DNA of 64,000 bases from Nocardioides ungokensis. Its GTDB lineage: Bacteria > Actinomycetota > Actinomycetes > Propionibacteriales > Nocardioidaceae. The DNA lies in assembly GCF_013466985.1 (NCBI RefSeq), contig NZ_CP059164.1, positions 4,287,001 to 4,351,000 of the forward strand, given 5' to 3'. This document shows, in pieces, positions 26,906-36,492 of the stretch (position 1 is its first letter; each line of letters begins with the position of its first letter). A model generated the notes under the pieces. The model made no database searches. It saw only the letters and a program-made list of their open reading frames with translations, and was not told where the DNA came from. Made by a program: the position numbers and the translations under genes.

Positions 26906-27934
26906 GGGTGGCTGGCGTCCGGGTCGCCGCGGCCCTCGCGCTGGCGGCCCTCGCCCTCACGGCCTGCACCTCCGGCGACGCACGGCCGCCGGGCGGGGGC
27001 CCCGGTGCGCTCGGGCCCGAGGGCCGGCCCGGGTGCCGGGGGGTGAGCGCCGCCGACGTGCGCGGGCCCCGCATCGACTACGCCCACGGCCCGCTCGCCG
27101 ACGTGCCGGGCAGCCGCGCGATGTGCGCGGCGTACTGGCTGCCGGGCGCCGACCGCCGGCTGGTGCCCCAGGGCCTCGCCCTCGACGGCGACACCGCCTG
27201 GGTCAGCGGCTACCACTTCAGCCCGGAGGCGGGTGCCCGACGTTGCGCGCTCACCCGGGTGTCGCTGCACACCGGTCGCCGGATCACAGGCCTCACCCCG
27301 ATCGAGGGCGCGGTCGGGCACCGGGACCCGAAGGCCTGCCGGCACGGCGGTGGCCTGGCGCTGACCCGCGAGGGCCTCTGGGTCGCCGAGACGATGCGGC
27401 TGTGGCTGCTCGACCCCGACGCGATCGGCACCGGGCGGGACCCGGTGAAGCGCGTCTGGGGGATCGTCGAACCGTTGCGCGGCTCGATCATGGTCGACTC
27501 CGGAGGGCGGCTGGGGCTGGGCCGGTTCGACGCGAGCGGCACTCCCCAGGACATCTCGTGGTTCGACGTCCGGGACCTGCTCGCGCCCGGCTCCTCGACC
27601 TCACCGGCGGCACCGCCGTCCCGGGCAGGCCGGTCCGGTGCGGCGCGACCCCGGTCGCACCTGGATGCAGGGAGGCACCGTCGGACCGGACGGCCTCTAC
27701 CTGGTGCGGAGCAGCACCCACTGCGGCCAGCTGCTGCTGCCCGGCGGCCGCCGGGTGGCGGTGGCCCCCGGCACCGAGGACATCCAGCTCGACGGCCGCG
27801 GCGACCTCTGGGCGCTCTCCGAGGCGGGCGCCAAGACCTTCCAGCTGCGCGGCGGCCGGCCGCTGGTCCCGATGCTGGCGAGGTACGACGCCCGCGCGCT
27901 GATGCGGGGTCCGAGCCCCACGTGCGACCTGTGA
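26902..27934 (+). CDS. Lipoprotein, propeller-like; two frameshifts
   Basis: About 344 residues. The signal peptide ends in lipobox LTAC with the lipid-carrying Cys near residue 21. The rest has repeated segments such as VPQGLALDGDTAWVSGYH and GGLALTREGLWVAETMRLWLL, which look like blades of a beta-propeller. Two bases are missing near 27593 and 27637; restored, the protein runs through LLDLTGGTAVPGRPV to DPGRTWMQGGTVGPDGLYLV. The ATG overlaps the peptidase stop. Function is unknown. Confidence 0.72.
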
Positions 27935-27972
27935 CGACGACGAGAGGACTGCCGCGATGACGGCTCCGGGAC

Positions 27973-29433
27973 GTGCTCGACCGGGCGGGGAGCCGCGCCG
28001 GGGCACACAGCCTGGTCACGATCGTGGGCTTCCTGGTCTGCGTGGAGATCGCCAGCGGGGTGCTGCAGGGCTACTACACCCCGATCTGGAAGGACGTCGC
28101 CGGCCACCTCTCCATCCGGGACGCCGACGTCAACTGGTTCGAGGCCGCCCAGCTGGTCGTCTCGGCGCTGGTGGTGCCCTTGTTGGCCCGGCTCGGCGAC
28201 GTGGTCGGTCACAAGAAGGTGCTGCTGCTCTCGACCGCCGTGACCGCCCTGGGCTCCTGGATCCTCGCGTTCGCGCCGTCCTTCACGACCTTCCTGGTCG
28301 GCTTCGCGATCCAGGGCGCGTACGTCGTGTGGCTGCCGATGGAGATCGCGATCATCCACCGCCGCACCGCGGGCACCGGCCGCCAGGACCAGCTCACCCG
28401 ACGGTCCGCGGCGGTCCTGGTGGGGGCGCTGGAGCTGGCCGTGATCATCGGCGCACTCACCAGCGGCTCACTGGTGGGCAGCACGTCCATGACCGTGCTC
28501 CTGATGCTGCCGGCCATCGCGGTCACGCTGGTCCTGGGCCTGGTCTGGCTCGGCGTCGAGGACCGTCCGGGCACCTCGGGCGGCGGGCTGGACCTGGTCG
28601 GGCTCGCGCTGGTGACCCTCGTGCTCGGCCTGGTGATGGCAGGCCTGATCGTCGTGCGGCTCGAGGGCGCGGGCAACCCGGTCGCCTGGGCGCTGGTCGT
28701 CCTCGGGGTGGCCGCCCTGGTGCCGTTCGTGCGCTACGAGGCGGCCCACGCGGACCCGCTCGTCGACGTCCGCGTCTTCGCGGCGGCCGGGCAGTGGCCG
28801 GTGCAGCTCACGGCGTTCCTCTTCGGCATGTCGGTGCTGGGAGCCCAGATCCCGCTGTCGACCTTCGCCCGCACCGACCCCGACGTGGCCGGCTACGGGC
28901 TGGGCGCGGACGCCGCGTTCGTCTCGACGCTGATCGGGGTCTACGTCATCAGCCTCGCCGTGGGGGCCTTCACGCTGCCGCTCACCGCCCGTGCGCTCGG
29001 GCCGCGTGGGGCGCTGGTGCTGTCCTCCCTGCTGGTCGCCCTGGGGTACGCGCTGTGGCTGCCCTTCCACGCCGGCACCGGGCAGGCGCTGCTGAACATG
29101 GCGGTCGCCGGCGTCGGGTCCGGCGCGCTGGTGGCCGCGTTGCCCGCGACCGCAGCAGCCGCCGCGCCTCCCGAGCGGACCGGCTTCGCGACCGGCATGA
29201 CCAACGCGACCAAGACGGTCGGGGGCGCCATCGCCTCCTCGGTGTTCGCGATCGCCCTGGCCTCGACCGGCTCGCTCGACGACCCGACCAAGGGCCACGC
29301 ACCCCTGTCCGGCTACCTGACCGTCTGGACCGTCTGCGCGGTGGCGGCGCTGCTGGCCGCCGCGGCCCTGCTCTTCCTGCCCCGGGCGACCGCCGAGGAC
29401 CGGGCGGCCGACAAGCCCGTCGCCGTGCCCTGA
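27973..29433 (+). CDS. MFS transporter (14-helix drug-efflux type)
   Basis: 486 residues from the GTG at 27973, with about 14 membrane helices and the MFS motif-A loop ARLGDVVGHKKVLL between helices 2 and 3. A better ribosome binding site (GAGAGGA) precedes an ATG at 27957, but that frame is one base off; a base missing near 27970 would give a start MTAPG joined to VLDRAGSR. Likely a proton-driven exporter; substrate unknown. Confidence 0.87.
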   Translation: MLDRAGSRAGAHSLVTIVGFLVCVEIASGVLQGYYTPIWKDVAGHLSIRDADVNWFEAAQLVVSALVVPLLARLGDVVGHKKVLLLSTAVTALGSWILAFAPSFTTFLVGFAIQGAYVVWLPMEIAIIHRRTAGTGRQDQLTRRSAAVLVGALELAVIIGALTSGSLVGSTSMTVLLMLPAIAVTLVLGLVWLGVEDRPGTSGGGLDLVGLALVTLVLGLVMAGLIVVRLEGAGNPVAWALVVLGVAALVPFVRYEAAHADPLVDVRVFAAAGQWPVQLTAFLFGMSVLGAQIPLSTFARTDPDVAGYGLGADAAFVSTLIGVYVISLAVGAFTLPLTARALGPRGALVLSSLLVALGYALWLPFHAGTGQALLNMAVAGVGSGALVAALPATAAAAAPPERTGFATGMTNATKTVGGAIASSVFAIALASTGSLDDPTKGHAPLSGYLTVWTVCAVAALLAAAALLFLPRATAEDRAADKPVAVP

Positions 29434-29503
29434 GCCCTGTCCACGCGGACCCTGCCTCCGCTGGAACGGCCCGACTATCCTCGGCACCCTGGGGGTGAGA
29501 CAC

Positions 29504-30070
29504 GTGCCCGACGAGGACGAGAAGCAGAGCCGCGAGGACAGGACACCGGAGGACAGGGCACCGGAGCTGGACGAGCGCACCGGACGCAGCGCCGCGGCCG
29601 CCCGGATGCAGCACCAGGCAGCCTGGGTCGACCAGCAGATCCGGGTGGCGATGGCCAAGGGCGAGTTCGACGACCTGCCCGGCGCCGGCAAGCCGATCAA
29701 GGACCTCGGCAGCCAGCACGACCCGGACTGGTGGCTGAAGAAGCTCGTCGAACGGGAGCAGATCACCGGCGTCCTGCCGCCGTCGCTGGCGCTGCGCAAG
29801 GAGGACGCCGAGCTCGACGACCGGCTGGACACCCTCAATGTCGAGGCCGAGGTGCGCCGCGAGCTCGAGGACTTCAACTCCCGGGTCATCGCCGCGCGCT
29901 ACCAGCTCCCGGAGGGCCCTCCTCTGATCACGATGCCGCGCGACGTCGAGGAGGCGGTCGCGCAGTGGCGGGAGCGACGTACGGCCCTGCGCGCCCGGCG
30001 GGCCGATGCCGCCCGGGCCACCCCCGCTCCGGAGCAGCGCCGTCGCCGGCGGCGGTGGTGGCGGCGCTGA
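29504..30070 (+). CDS. DUF1992 (DnaJ-C28-like) protein
   Basis: 188 residues. The core carries the family signature AMAKGEFDDLPGAGKPI followed by DPDWWLKKLVEREQITG and the LPPSLALRKE stretch. Family function is not established. The N-terminus is charged and the C-terminus is a run of arginines and tryptophans (RRRRRRWWRR). GTG at 29504 is chosen because GGGGGTGA lies upstream; the GTG at 29495 falls inside that site. Confidence 0.85.
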   Translation: MPDEDEKQSREDRTPEDRAPELDERTGRSAAAARMQHQAAWVDQQIRVAMAKGEFDDLPGAGKPIKDLGSQHDPDWWLKKLVEREQITGVLPPSLALRKEDAELDDRLDTLNVEAEVRRELEDFNSRVIAARYQLPEGPPLITMPRDVEEAVAQWRERRTALRARRADAARATPAPEQRRRRRRWWRR

Positions 30071-30104
30071 CGCCAAGTCGTCCTCACGACTGTCAGATCC
30101 GTCA

Positions 30105-30118
30105 TACCGACGGGTAAC
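30105..30118. promoter_or_regulatory. Palindromic operator candidate upstream of the malyl-CoA lyase pair
   Basis: TACCGACGGGTAAC is a TACC-N4-GGTA palindrome 24 bases before the ATG at 30142. Read on the other strand it is GTTACCCGTCGGTA, matching sites upstream of the etfD-like gene and the FadE5-like gene. TAGTTT at 30129-30134 lies 7 bases before the ATG and may be the -10 box of a leaderless transcript, which puts the palindrome just upstream of the -10. Confidence 0.5.
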
Positions 30119-30141
30119 CACTCGCTGCTAGTTTCCGCAGC

Positions 30142-31230
30142 ATGCCCAGCTCATCTCGCAGCGCCAAGGACTTCTTCCGCCCCCTCGCGGTGGGCGCACC
30201 GACCCCGTTGACCGAGATCCCGGCCCGCCCGAGCCGCGCGATCCACTTCTTCGACCCGAGCAACGAGAAGATGGCCGCCAAGATCCCGCAGATGGTCGGG
30301 ACGGTCGACGTGCTTCTCGGCAACCTCGAGGACGCGATCAAGGCCGACAACAAGGTCGCCGCCCGCGAGGGGCTGGTGCGGATCGCCCGCGAGACAGACT
30401 TCGGGCCCACCCAGCTGTGGACCCGCGTCAACGCGCTGGACAGCCCGTGGGTGCTCGACGACCTGATCACGCTGGTGCCGGAGATCGGCGACAAGCTCGA
30501 CGTGATCATGGTGCCGAAGGTCCAGGGCGCCGAGGACATCCACTACGTCGACCGGTTGCTCGCCCAGCTCGAGGCCAAGGCCGGCCTCGAGCGGCCGATC
30601 CTGGTGCACGCGATCCTCGAGACCGCCCGCGGCGTCGCGAACGTCGAGGAGATCTGTGGCGCCTCCCCGCGCATGCAGGGACTCAGCCTCGGCCCCGCCG
30701 ACCTGGCCGCCGACCGTCGGATGAAGACCACCCGCGTGGGGGGCGGCCACCCCGGCTACCTGGTCCGCGAGGACCCGCCCCGCATCGACGGCGCCGCCAA
30801 CCTCGAGGCCACCCGCGCGACCTTCCAGCAGGACCTGTGGCACTACACCATCGCCCGGATGGTCGACGCCTGCGCGATGCACGGCATCTACCCCTACTAC
30901 GGCCCGTTCGGCGACATCGCCGACACGGTGGCCTGCGAGGACCAGTTCCGCAACGCCTTCCTGCTCGGTTGCGTCGGCACGTGGAGCCTGCACCCCAAGC
31001 AGATCGCGATCGCCAACAAGGTCTTCAGCCCGAGCATCGAGGACATCCGCCACGCGCGCCGCGTGGTCGCTGCCATGGGTGACGGCACCGGAGCGGTCAT
31101 GCTCGACGGGAAGATGGAGGACGACGCCTCCCTCAAGCAGTGCCTGGTCCTGGTCGAGCTGGCCGAGCAGCTGGCCGCGATCGACCCCGAGCTGAAGAAG
31201 CAGTACGACGCCCTCGAGGAGCAGGCATGA
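30142..31230 (+). CDS. CoA-ester lyase of the HpcH/HpaI/citrate lyase family (malyl-CoA lyase-like)
   Basis: 362 residues. The metal/substrate motifs of the family are present: LLGNLEDAI (Glu, Asp), VPKVQGAEDI, HAILETARGVANVEEI, SLGPADLAADRR and CVGTWSLHPKQIAIA. The family cleaves or forms malyl-CoA, beta-methylmalyl-CoA or citramalyl-CoA with Mg2+. The next gene overlaps by four bases and encodes a second family member, as in the Mcl1/Mcl2 (lyase plus malyl-CoA thioesterase) pairs of the ethylmalonyl-CoA pathway. That assignment is likely but not proven. Confidence 0.85.
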   Translation: MPSSSRSAKDFFRPLAVGAPTPLTEIPARPSRAIHFFDPSNEKMAAKIPQMVGTVDVLLGNLEDAIKADNKVAAREGLVRIARETDFGPTQLWTRVNALDSPWVLDDLITLVPEIGDKLDVIMVPKVQGAEDIHYVDRLLAQLEAKAGLERPILVHAILETARGVANVEEICGASPRMQGLSLGPADLAADRRMKTTRVGGGHPGYLVREDPPRIDGAANLEATRATFQQDLWHYTIARMVDACAMHGIYPYYGPFGDIADTVACEDQFRNAFLLGCVGTWSLHPKQIAIANKVFSPSIEDIRHARRVVAAMGDGTGAVMLDGKMEDDASLKQCLVLVELAEQLAAIDPELKKQYDALEEQA

Positions 31231-32108
31231 CTCTCTCTGTTTCGGGCTCGTTCCGGCCGCGTCGTTCGGTCCTCTACATGCCCAGCTCCAACGACCGGGC
31301 GCTGGAGAAGGCGAAGAACCTCCCCTGCGACGGCCTGATCCTCGACCTCGAGGACGCGGTGGCCCCCGACGCCAAGCCGGAGGCCCGCGAGAAGGCCTGC
31401 GCGGCGGTGCGGTCGGGCGAGTACGGCCAGCGCGAGCTGACCATCCGCATCAACGGCGCCGACACCGAGTGGCACGCCGACGACATGGCCGCGGCCTGCG
31501 CCGCCGGCCCGGACGCGATCGTGGTGCCGAAGGTCAACAGCGCCGACGCGGTCCTCCGGCTGGTCGAGGCGATGGCGGGCCACGGCGCCCCCGAGCACAC
31601 GACGCTGTGGGCGATGCTCGAGACGCCGTACGCCATGCTGCACGCCGAGGAGATCGCCGGCGCCTCCGAGCGCCTGAGCGTCCTGGTGATGGGCACCAAC
31701 GACCTGGTCAAGGAGCTGTACGCCGAGCACGTCCCCGGCCGCCAGCCGGTGCTGGCCGGCCTCGGCCTCGCGCTGCTGGCCGCGCGGGCCACCGGCAAGG
31801 TGATCCTCGACGGCGTCTACAACGACGTGAAGAACACCGACGGCTTCCTCGCCGAGTGCCGGCAGGGCCGCGAGATGGGCTTCGACGGCAAGACCCTGAT
31901 CCACCCCGGCCAGGTCGAGGGCGCCAACGAGGCCTTCGCTCCCAGCGAGCAGGCCGTCGACGACGCACGCGGGATCCTCCGGGCGTGGGAGGACGGGGCA
32001 GGCTCGGGCGTGGTGACCTACAACGGCCGGATGATCGAGAACCTCCACGTCGAGTCCGCCCAGCGCACGCTGAGCATCCACGACGCGATCAGCGCCCTGC
32101 AGGGCTGA
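31227..32108 (+). CDS. HpcH/HpaI aldolase/citrate lyase family protein (malyl-CoA thioesterase-like)
   Basis: 293 residues of the CitE-like family. Motifs are RSVLYMPSSNDRALEKA, DGLILDLEDAVAP, RINGADTEW, VPKVNSADAV, MLETPYAML and MGTNDLVKEL, ending near GKTLIHPGQVEGANEAF. It follows the larger lyase with an ATGA overlap. By analogy to Mcl2 it may hydrolyse (S)-malyl-CoA; CitE-like citramalyl-CoA lyase is an alternative. No mutase, crotonyl-CoA reductase or mesaconyl-CoA genes lie nearby in the window. Confidence 0.85.
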   Translation: MTLSVSGSFRPRRSVLYMPSSNDRALEKAKNLPCDGLILDLEDAVAPDAKPEAREKACAAVRSGEYGQRELTIRINGADTEWHADDMAAACAAGPDAIVVPKVNSADAVLRLVEAMAGHGAPEHTTLWAMLETPYAMLHAEEIAGASERLSVLVMGTNDLVKELYAEHVPGRQPVLAGLGLALLAARATGKVILDGVYNDVKNTDGFLAECRQGREMGFDGKTLIHPGQVEGANEAFAPSEQAVDDARGILRAWEDGAGSGVVTYNGRMIENLHVESAQRTLSIHDAISALQG

Positions 32109-32140
32109 CGGCTCGACCCGTGGGCTGGACCATTGACCGC

Positions 32141-32192
32141 AGTCGAAATCGTTATCGACTTCGGGAGTTTGAACTGTCCTCAGGAGTGGTAC
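32141..32192 (+). promoter_or_regulatory. Promoter region of the DUF6131 gene with inverted repeat and SigB-like boxes
   Basis: The stretch is notably A/T-richer than its surroundings. AGTCGA (32141-32146) and TCGACT (32155-32160) form an inverted repeat. GTTT (32167-32170), 16 bases, then TGGTAC (32187-32192) resembles the alternative-sigma pattern G-N2-T-N14-16-GGGTAY with one mismatch. Stress-sigma control is a guess. Confidence 0.35.
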
Positions 32193-32228
32193 GAACCTCT
32201 CGAACCTAGACCTTGGGAGGAGGTTGAC

Positions 32229-32372
32229 ATGGTTATCCTGGGCTTGATTCTGCTCATCATCGGCCTCGTGGCGAGCATCCCTGTGCTCGTCACCATCGGC
32301 GCAATTCTGCTGATCGTCGGTCTCATCCTGAACTTCGTTCCGATCGGTGGCACCCGACGGAGGTTCTACTAG
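32229..32372 (+). CDS. DUF6131-type small membrane protein
   Basis: 47 residues made of two hydrophobic helices (MVILGLILLIIGLVASIP, then VTIGAILLIVGLILNFVP) and a basic tail GGTRRRFY. GGGAGGAGG lies 5 bases before the ATG, a very strong site. Codon use is unlike the neighbours: GTT, ATT and TTG codons that are rare here are used. Abundant small proteins of this type are common in actinobacteria; function is unknown. A strong terminator follows. Confidence 0.8.
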   Translation: MVILGLILLIIGLVASIPVLVTIGAILLIVGLILNFVPIGGTRRRFY

Positions 32373-32402
32373 CACCACCCCCGCACCACACTTCTCCGCA
32401 GC

Positions 32403-32430
32403 GACCCCCGGAGCCTCGGCTCCGGGGGTC
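32403..32430. terminator. Strong hairpin terminator
   Basis: GACCCCCGGAGC (32403-32414) pairs perfectly with GCTCCGGGGGTC (32419-32430) around a CTCG loop. It lies between the DUF6131 gene and the convergent M48 peptidase gene, so it can serve both. Confidence 0.8.
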
Positions 32431-32461
32431 GTCGCACGTCCGGGGCCGCCGTGGGACGGGA

Positions 32462-33475
32462 TCAGTCGTCGTCGCGGCGCAGCACGTCGTCGAGCCACAG
32501 CCGGGCGCTGCCGAGCCACCCGGCCGCGTCGTGCACGAGCTTGCCCACCGCGTCCTGGCTCTGCCGGAACGTCTCGGAGTAGCTGCGTGCCGCGGCGGCC
32601 GCGGCCTCGCTGACCCGGGCGTCGTCGTCGCCGTCCCGGCGCGGGTAGTCCCCGGCGAGGTGGCGGGTGTACTCCCCCGAGTCGACCCAGCGCCGCAGCT
32701 CGCTGGCGCGCACGACCGCGAACGGGTGGGTGCGGTTCTCGATGAGCAGCAGCTTGAGGACCGAGTCGCGCACGTCGCCGGAGTCGTCGTACTCCTGCCC
32801 CTGTGCGAAGAACGACGTCGCGTCGAGGTCGTCGAGGTGGCCCCCGCTGGCCAGCTTCATGTGCACCCGGAACGCCGTCGCCGGGTCCTGGCCCGCGAGC
32901 AGCCCCGCGCGGTCCGCCGACAGCTCGGCCTTGCGCGCCCACTCGTAGAGGGCCGCCATGATCGCGCGGACGGTGAGCCCGCCGCCGGGGACGACGGCGA
33001 GCACGCCGCTGAGCTGGATCAGCCGCTGTAGCAGGGTCTGGTAGACCGCGTGGCCGCTGATCGCATGGCCGAGCTCGTGGCCCAGGACGAAGCGCATCTC
33101 CTCGTCGTCGAGCAGGTCGACCATGCCGGAGGTGACGACGACGAAGGGCTTGTTCATACCGATGGTCATCGCGTTGGGCACCGGGTTGGAGGAGACGTAG
33201 AGCTCGGGCAGCTCGGCGGCGTCGAGGGTCCGGCCCACGTCCCCGAGCAGGCGGTGCAGGGTCGCGAACTGGCGCTCGTCCACCCGGATCGCCGACCCGA
33301 GGAAGACCAGCCGCACGGCGCGCTCGTTGAACAGCCCGGACGTCGCCTTGAGCACCGTGTCGAAGCCCTTGAGCCTGCGCAGCGCCACCAGCGCCCCGCG
33401 GTCGGCGGGGTGCTCCCACGCGCGTGAGCTGATGCCGGTCAGGGTGGCCCGGGACCGGGCCGGCTGGGTCGTCAC
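32462..33475 (-). CDS. M48-family zinc metallopeptidase
   Basis: 337 residues. The zinc motif is FVLGHELGHAISGH and a downstream metal ligand fits AELSADRAGLLA. Just before it, PNAMTIGMNKPFVVVTSGMVDLL is typical of M48 proteins. Unlike HtpX it lacks clear N-terminal membrane helices; hydrophobic segments near VRLVFLG and LIQLSGVLAVVPGGG may dip into the membrane. Likely a membrane-protein quality-control protease. GTG start at 33475. Confidence 0.88.
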   Translation of the reverse strand: MTTQPARSRATLTGISSRAWEHPADRGALVALRRLKGFDTVLKATSGLFNERAVRLVFLGSAIRVDERQFATLHRLLGDVGRTLDAAELPELYVSSNPVPNAMTIGMNKPFVVVTSGMVDLLDDEEMRFVLGHELGHAISGHAVYQTLLQRLIQLSGVLAVVPGGGLTVRAIMAALYEWARKAELSADRAGLLAGQDPATAFRVHMKLASGGHLDDLDATSFFAQGQEYDDSGDVRDSVLKLLLIENRTHPFAVVRASELRRWVDSGEYTRHLAGDYPRRDGDDDARVSEAAAAAARSYSETFRQSQDAVGKLVHDAAGWLGSARLWLDDVLRRDDD

Positions 33476-33503
33476 CGGGTCACTCTCGCACGACCGGGCC
33501 CGC

Positions 33504-34762
33504 CTACCGGGTGCGCAGCGCCCAGCGGCAGACCGGCACCTGCAGCACGCCGGCCGCGAGCACCAGCCCGCCCATCACCCACCAGCCGGGCCGCCCCCAC
33601 TCGATGCAGAGCAGCGTGATCAGCGTGGGCGCGATGACGTTGGAGATCGAGAAGCCGAGGCTGGCGAAGCCCTGGTACTGGCCCTGCCTGTCCATCGGCG
33701 CCAGGCCCATCGAGATGCCCCACTGGCCACCGCTGGAGATCATCTCCCCGACGACGTGCACGGACGCGCCAGCACCAGCAGCACGATCGCGACGGCCGCG
33801 CCGGCACCGTCGCTGAGGAGACGATCACGAAGCCGGTCGCGATCCAGACGCAGCCGACCACCATCGCCCGAACCGACGACAGGGACGTCGTCGACGCCGC
33901 GGGTCATCCGCACCTGGAAGAGCGCGACCACCACGGTGTTGAGCACCAGCAGGACCGCCACCATCGAGTGGGGGGCATCGGTGTGCGATGCGATCCACAG
34001 CGGGATCGCCAGCTCCATGACGACGAAGTGCATGGCGACGAGCCCGTTGAGCAGCGTGATCGCCACGAACGGGCGGTCGCGCAGCACTGCGAGCCGCGGC
34101 TCGCCCGCGGCCCGGGCGGGCGCGGGCTCGAGGTGGGGCAGCCGGGTGCAGAGGAGCCCGGTCGCGATCGTCGCGAGGCCGTCGAAGGCGAAGACCGCGA
34201 GGTAGGCCCAGGTCCGGTCGACCAGCAGCGCGAGGCCGCCGAGCATCGCGCCGAGGCTCATCGCGACGTTGGTGACCGCACGCAGGTAGGCCTTGAACTG
34301 GACCCCACGACCGCCGGTCGCCACCTGGGCGATGTAGCCGTTGCGGACCGCGCCGTTGCCGAAGAACAGCAGGTTCGAGACCGTCATCACGAGCAGCAGG
34401 GGCCAGAAGGATCGGGCGACGAGCAGGCCGAGCAGGGCCACGCCCGCCGCCACGGTCAGCGCCCGCATCACCTCACGCGGGCCTCGGGTGTCGCCGAGGT
34501 GTCCCAGCGGCACCTGCCCGAACATCGCCACCAGGGTGGCCACCGAGAGGATCAGGCCGACGTCGGTGGCCGCGAGGCCGACCTCCTGGGTGAAGAAGAG
34601 CGCGAACGTCGTCGTCGTCGCACCGGTGCCGGCGCGGTTGACGAACGTGCCCAGCGCCAGCACCCGGAGGCTGGGGTCGGTCGGGATCCCCCGCCGGGTC
34701 AGCCGGGGCGGGACCGCCGCCGGTGGCCTGATCTCCTCCGCACCGACGGTCCCCTCAGTCAC
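33504..34762 (-). CDS. MFS transporter; about three frameshifts near its C-terminal third
   Basis: About 420 residues with about 12 membrane helices. Motif A is FGQVPLGHLGDTRGPREVM. The reading frame changes near 33870, 33825 and 33770; pieced together the protein runs from VPVVGS through MVVGCVWIATGFVIV and GAAVAIVLLVLA to VHVVGEMISSGGQWGISMG. The GTG start at 34762 begins VTEGTVGAEE. It lies downstream of hutU on the same strand, but 56 bases away, so a role in histidine or urocanate transport is possible but unproven. Confidence 0.8.
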
Positions 34763-34818
34763 GCGAGCATTGTGGAGGCCCGAGCCCCCGCTGCGCCAAT
34801 GGGTTGCCGACCGACGGG

Positions 34819-36492
34819 TCAGGCCTCGGACATCGGGATTCGTACGCCGCGCTCGGCGGCCACCTCGGAGGCGCGTTCGTAGCCGGCGTCGACGTGGCGG
34901 ATCACGCCCATGCCCGGGTCGTTGGTCAGCACCCGCTCGATCTTCTGCGCCGCCAGGTCGGTGCCGTCCGCGACGCAGACCTGGCCGGCGTGGATCGAGC
35001 GGCCCATGCCGACGCCACCGCCGTGGTGGATGGACACCCACGAGGCACCCGAGGCGGTGTTGACCAGCGCGTTGAGCAGCGCCCAGTCCGCGATCGCGTC
35101 GGAGCCGTCGAGCATCGCCTCGGTCTCGCGGTAGGGCGAGGCCACCGACCCGCAGTCGAGGTGGTCGCGGCCGATCACGATCGGCGCCTTGAGCTCGCCG
35201 GAGGCCACCATCTCGTTGAACTTCAGGCCGGCGAGGTGGCGCTCGCCGTACCCCAGCCAGCAGATGCGGGCCGGCAGGCCCTGGTAGTGCACCCGCTCCC
35301 CCGCCATCGTGATCCACTTGTGGAGCCGCTCGTACTCCGGCTTCTCCTCTGCCGGGAAGAGCTCGAGGATCGCGCGGTCGGTCGCCGCGATGTCGGCCGG
35401 GTCGCCGGAGAGCGCGGCCCAGCGGAACGGGCCCTTGCCCTCGCAGAACAGCGGCCGGATGTAGGCCGGCACGAAGCCGGGGAACTCGAAGGCCCGGTCG
35501 TAGCCGCCCTTGCGCGCCTCGTCGCGGATCGAGTTGCCGTAGTCGAAGACCTCGGCACCCCGGTCCTGGAACTCCACCATCGCGCGCACGTGCACGGCCA
35601 TCGACTCCCTGGCCCGCTTGGTGAAGCCGACCGGGTCCTCGGTGCGCTCGCGCTCCCAGTCCTCGAACGCGGTGCCGACGGGCAGGTAGAAGAGCGGGTC
35701 GTGCGCCGACGTCTGGTCGGTGACCGCGTCGATGGGGGCGCCCATCTCCAGCAGCGCCGGCACCATCTCGGCGGCGTTGCCGAGCACGCCGATCGAGAGC
35801 GGGCGGCGCTCGTCGCGCGCCGCCACCGCCATCTCGACGGCCTCCTCCAGCGACCCGGCCTGCACGTCGAGGTAGCGGTGGTCGATCCGGCGCTGGATGC
35901 GGGACTGGTCGCACTCGATGCAGATCACCACGCCGTCGTTCATCGTGACGGCCAGCGGCTGGGCACCGCCCATGCCGCCGAGGCCGGCGGTCAGCGTGAT
36001 GGTGCCGGCCAGCGTGCCCGCGAACTTCTTGTTCGCGACCGCCGCGAAGGTCTCGAAGGTGCCCTGCAGGATGCCCTGGGTGCCGATGTAGATCCACGAG
36101 CCGGCCGTCATCTGGCCGTACATCGTCAGCCCGAGGTCCTCCAGCCGCCGGAACTCCTCCCAGTTGGCCCAGTCGCCGACCAGGTTGGAGTTGGCGATGA
36201 GCACCCGCGGCGCCCACTCGTGGGTCCGCATGACGCCGACCGGCTTGCCCGACTGCACGAGCATGGTCTCGTCGTCCTCGAGGGTGCGCAGCGTGCGCAC
36301 CAGGGCGTCGTACGCCTCCCAGCTGCGGGCCGCGCGGCCGGTGCCGCCGTAGACGACGAGGTCCTCGGGCCGCTCGGCGACCTCGGGGTCGAGGTTGTTC
36401 ATCAGCATCCGCAGGGGCGCCTCGGTCTGCCACGACTTCGCGGACAGCTCGGTGCCGGTGGCGGCGTGGATGGGCAGTCGTGGGTTGCTCAT
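34819..36492 (-). CDS. hutU: Urocanate hydratase
   Basis: 557 residues, normal length. HutU converts urocanate to 4-imidazolone-5-propionate with tightly bound NAD+. Landmarks are LVVYGGTGRAARSW, the Rossmann-like GTLAGTITLTAGLGGMGGAQPLA region, and the signature YQGLPARICWLGYGER with the active cysteine region nearby, plus DHLDCGSVASPYRETE. ATG at 36492 overlaps the hutH stop by four bases, so the two are translationally coupled. Confidence 0.97.
   Translation of the reverse strand: MSNPRLPIHAATGTELSAKSWQTEAPLRMLMNNLDPEVAERPEDLVVYGGTGRAARSWEAYDALVRTLRTLEDDETMLVQSGKPVGVMRTHEWAPRVLIANSNLVGDWANWEEFRRLEDLGLTMYGQMTAGSWIYIGTQGILQGTFETFAAVANKKFAGTLAGTITLTAGLGGMGGAQPLAVTMNDGVVICIECDQSRIQRRIDHRYLDVQAGSLEEAVEMAVAARDERRPLSIGVLGNAAEMVPALLEMGAPIDAVTDQTSAHDPLFYLPVGTAFEDWERERTEDPVGFTKRARESMAVHVRAMVEFQDRGAEVFDYGNSIRDEARKGGYDRAFEFPGFVPAYIRPLFCEGKGPFRWAALSGDPADIAATDRAILELFPAEEKPEYERLHKWITMAGERVHYQGLPARICWLGYGERHLAGLKFNEMVASGELKAPIVIGRDHLDCGSVASPYRETEAMLDGSDAIADWALLNALVNTASGASWVSIHHGGGVGMGRSIHAGQVCVADGTDLAAQKIERVLTNDPGMGVIRHVDAGYERASEVAAERGVRIPMSEA

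Noticed and set aside
24879..34762. Genomic island or prophage between the hut blocks
   Set aside because: No integrase, transposase, att repeats or general composition change was seen; the genes look like ordinary chromosomal genes.
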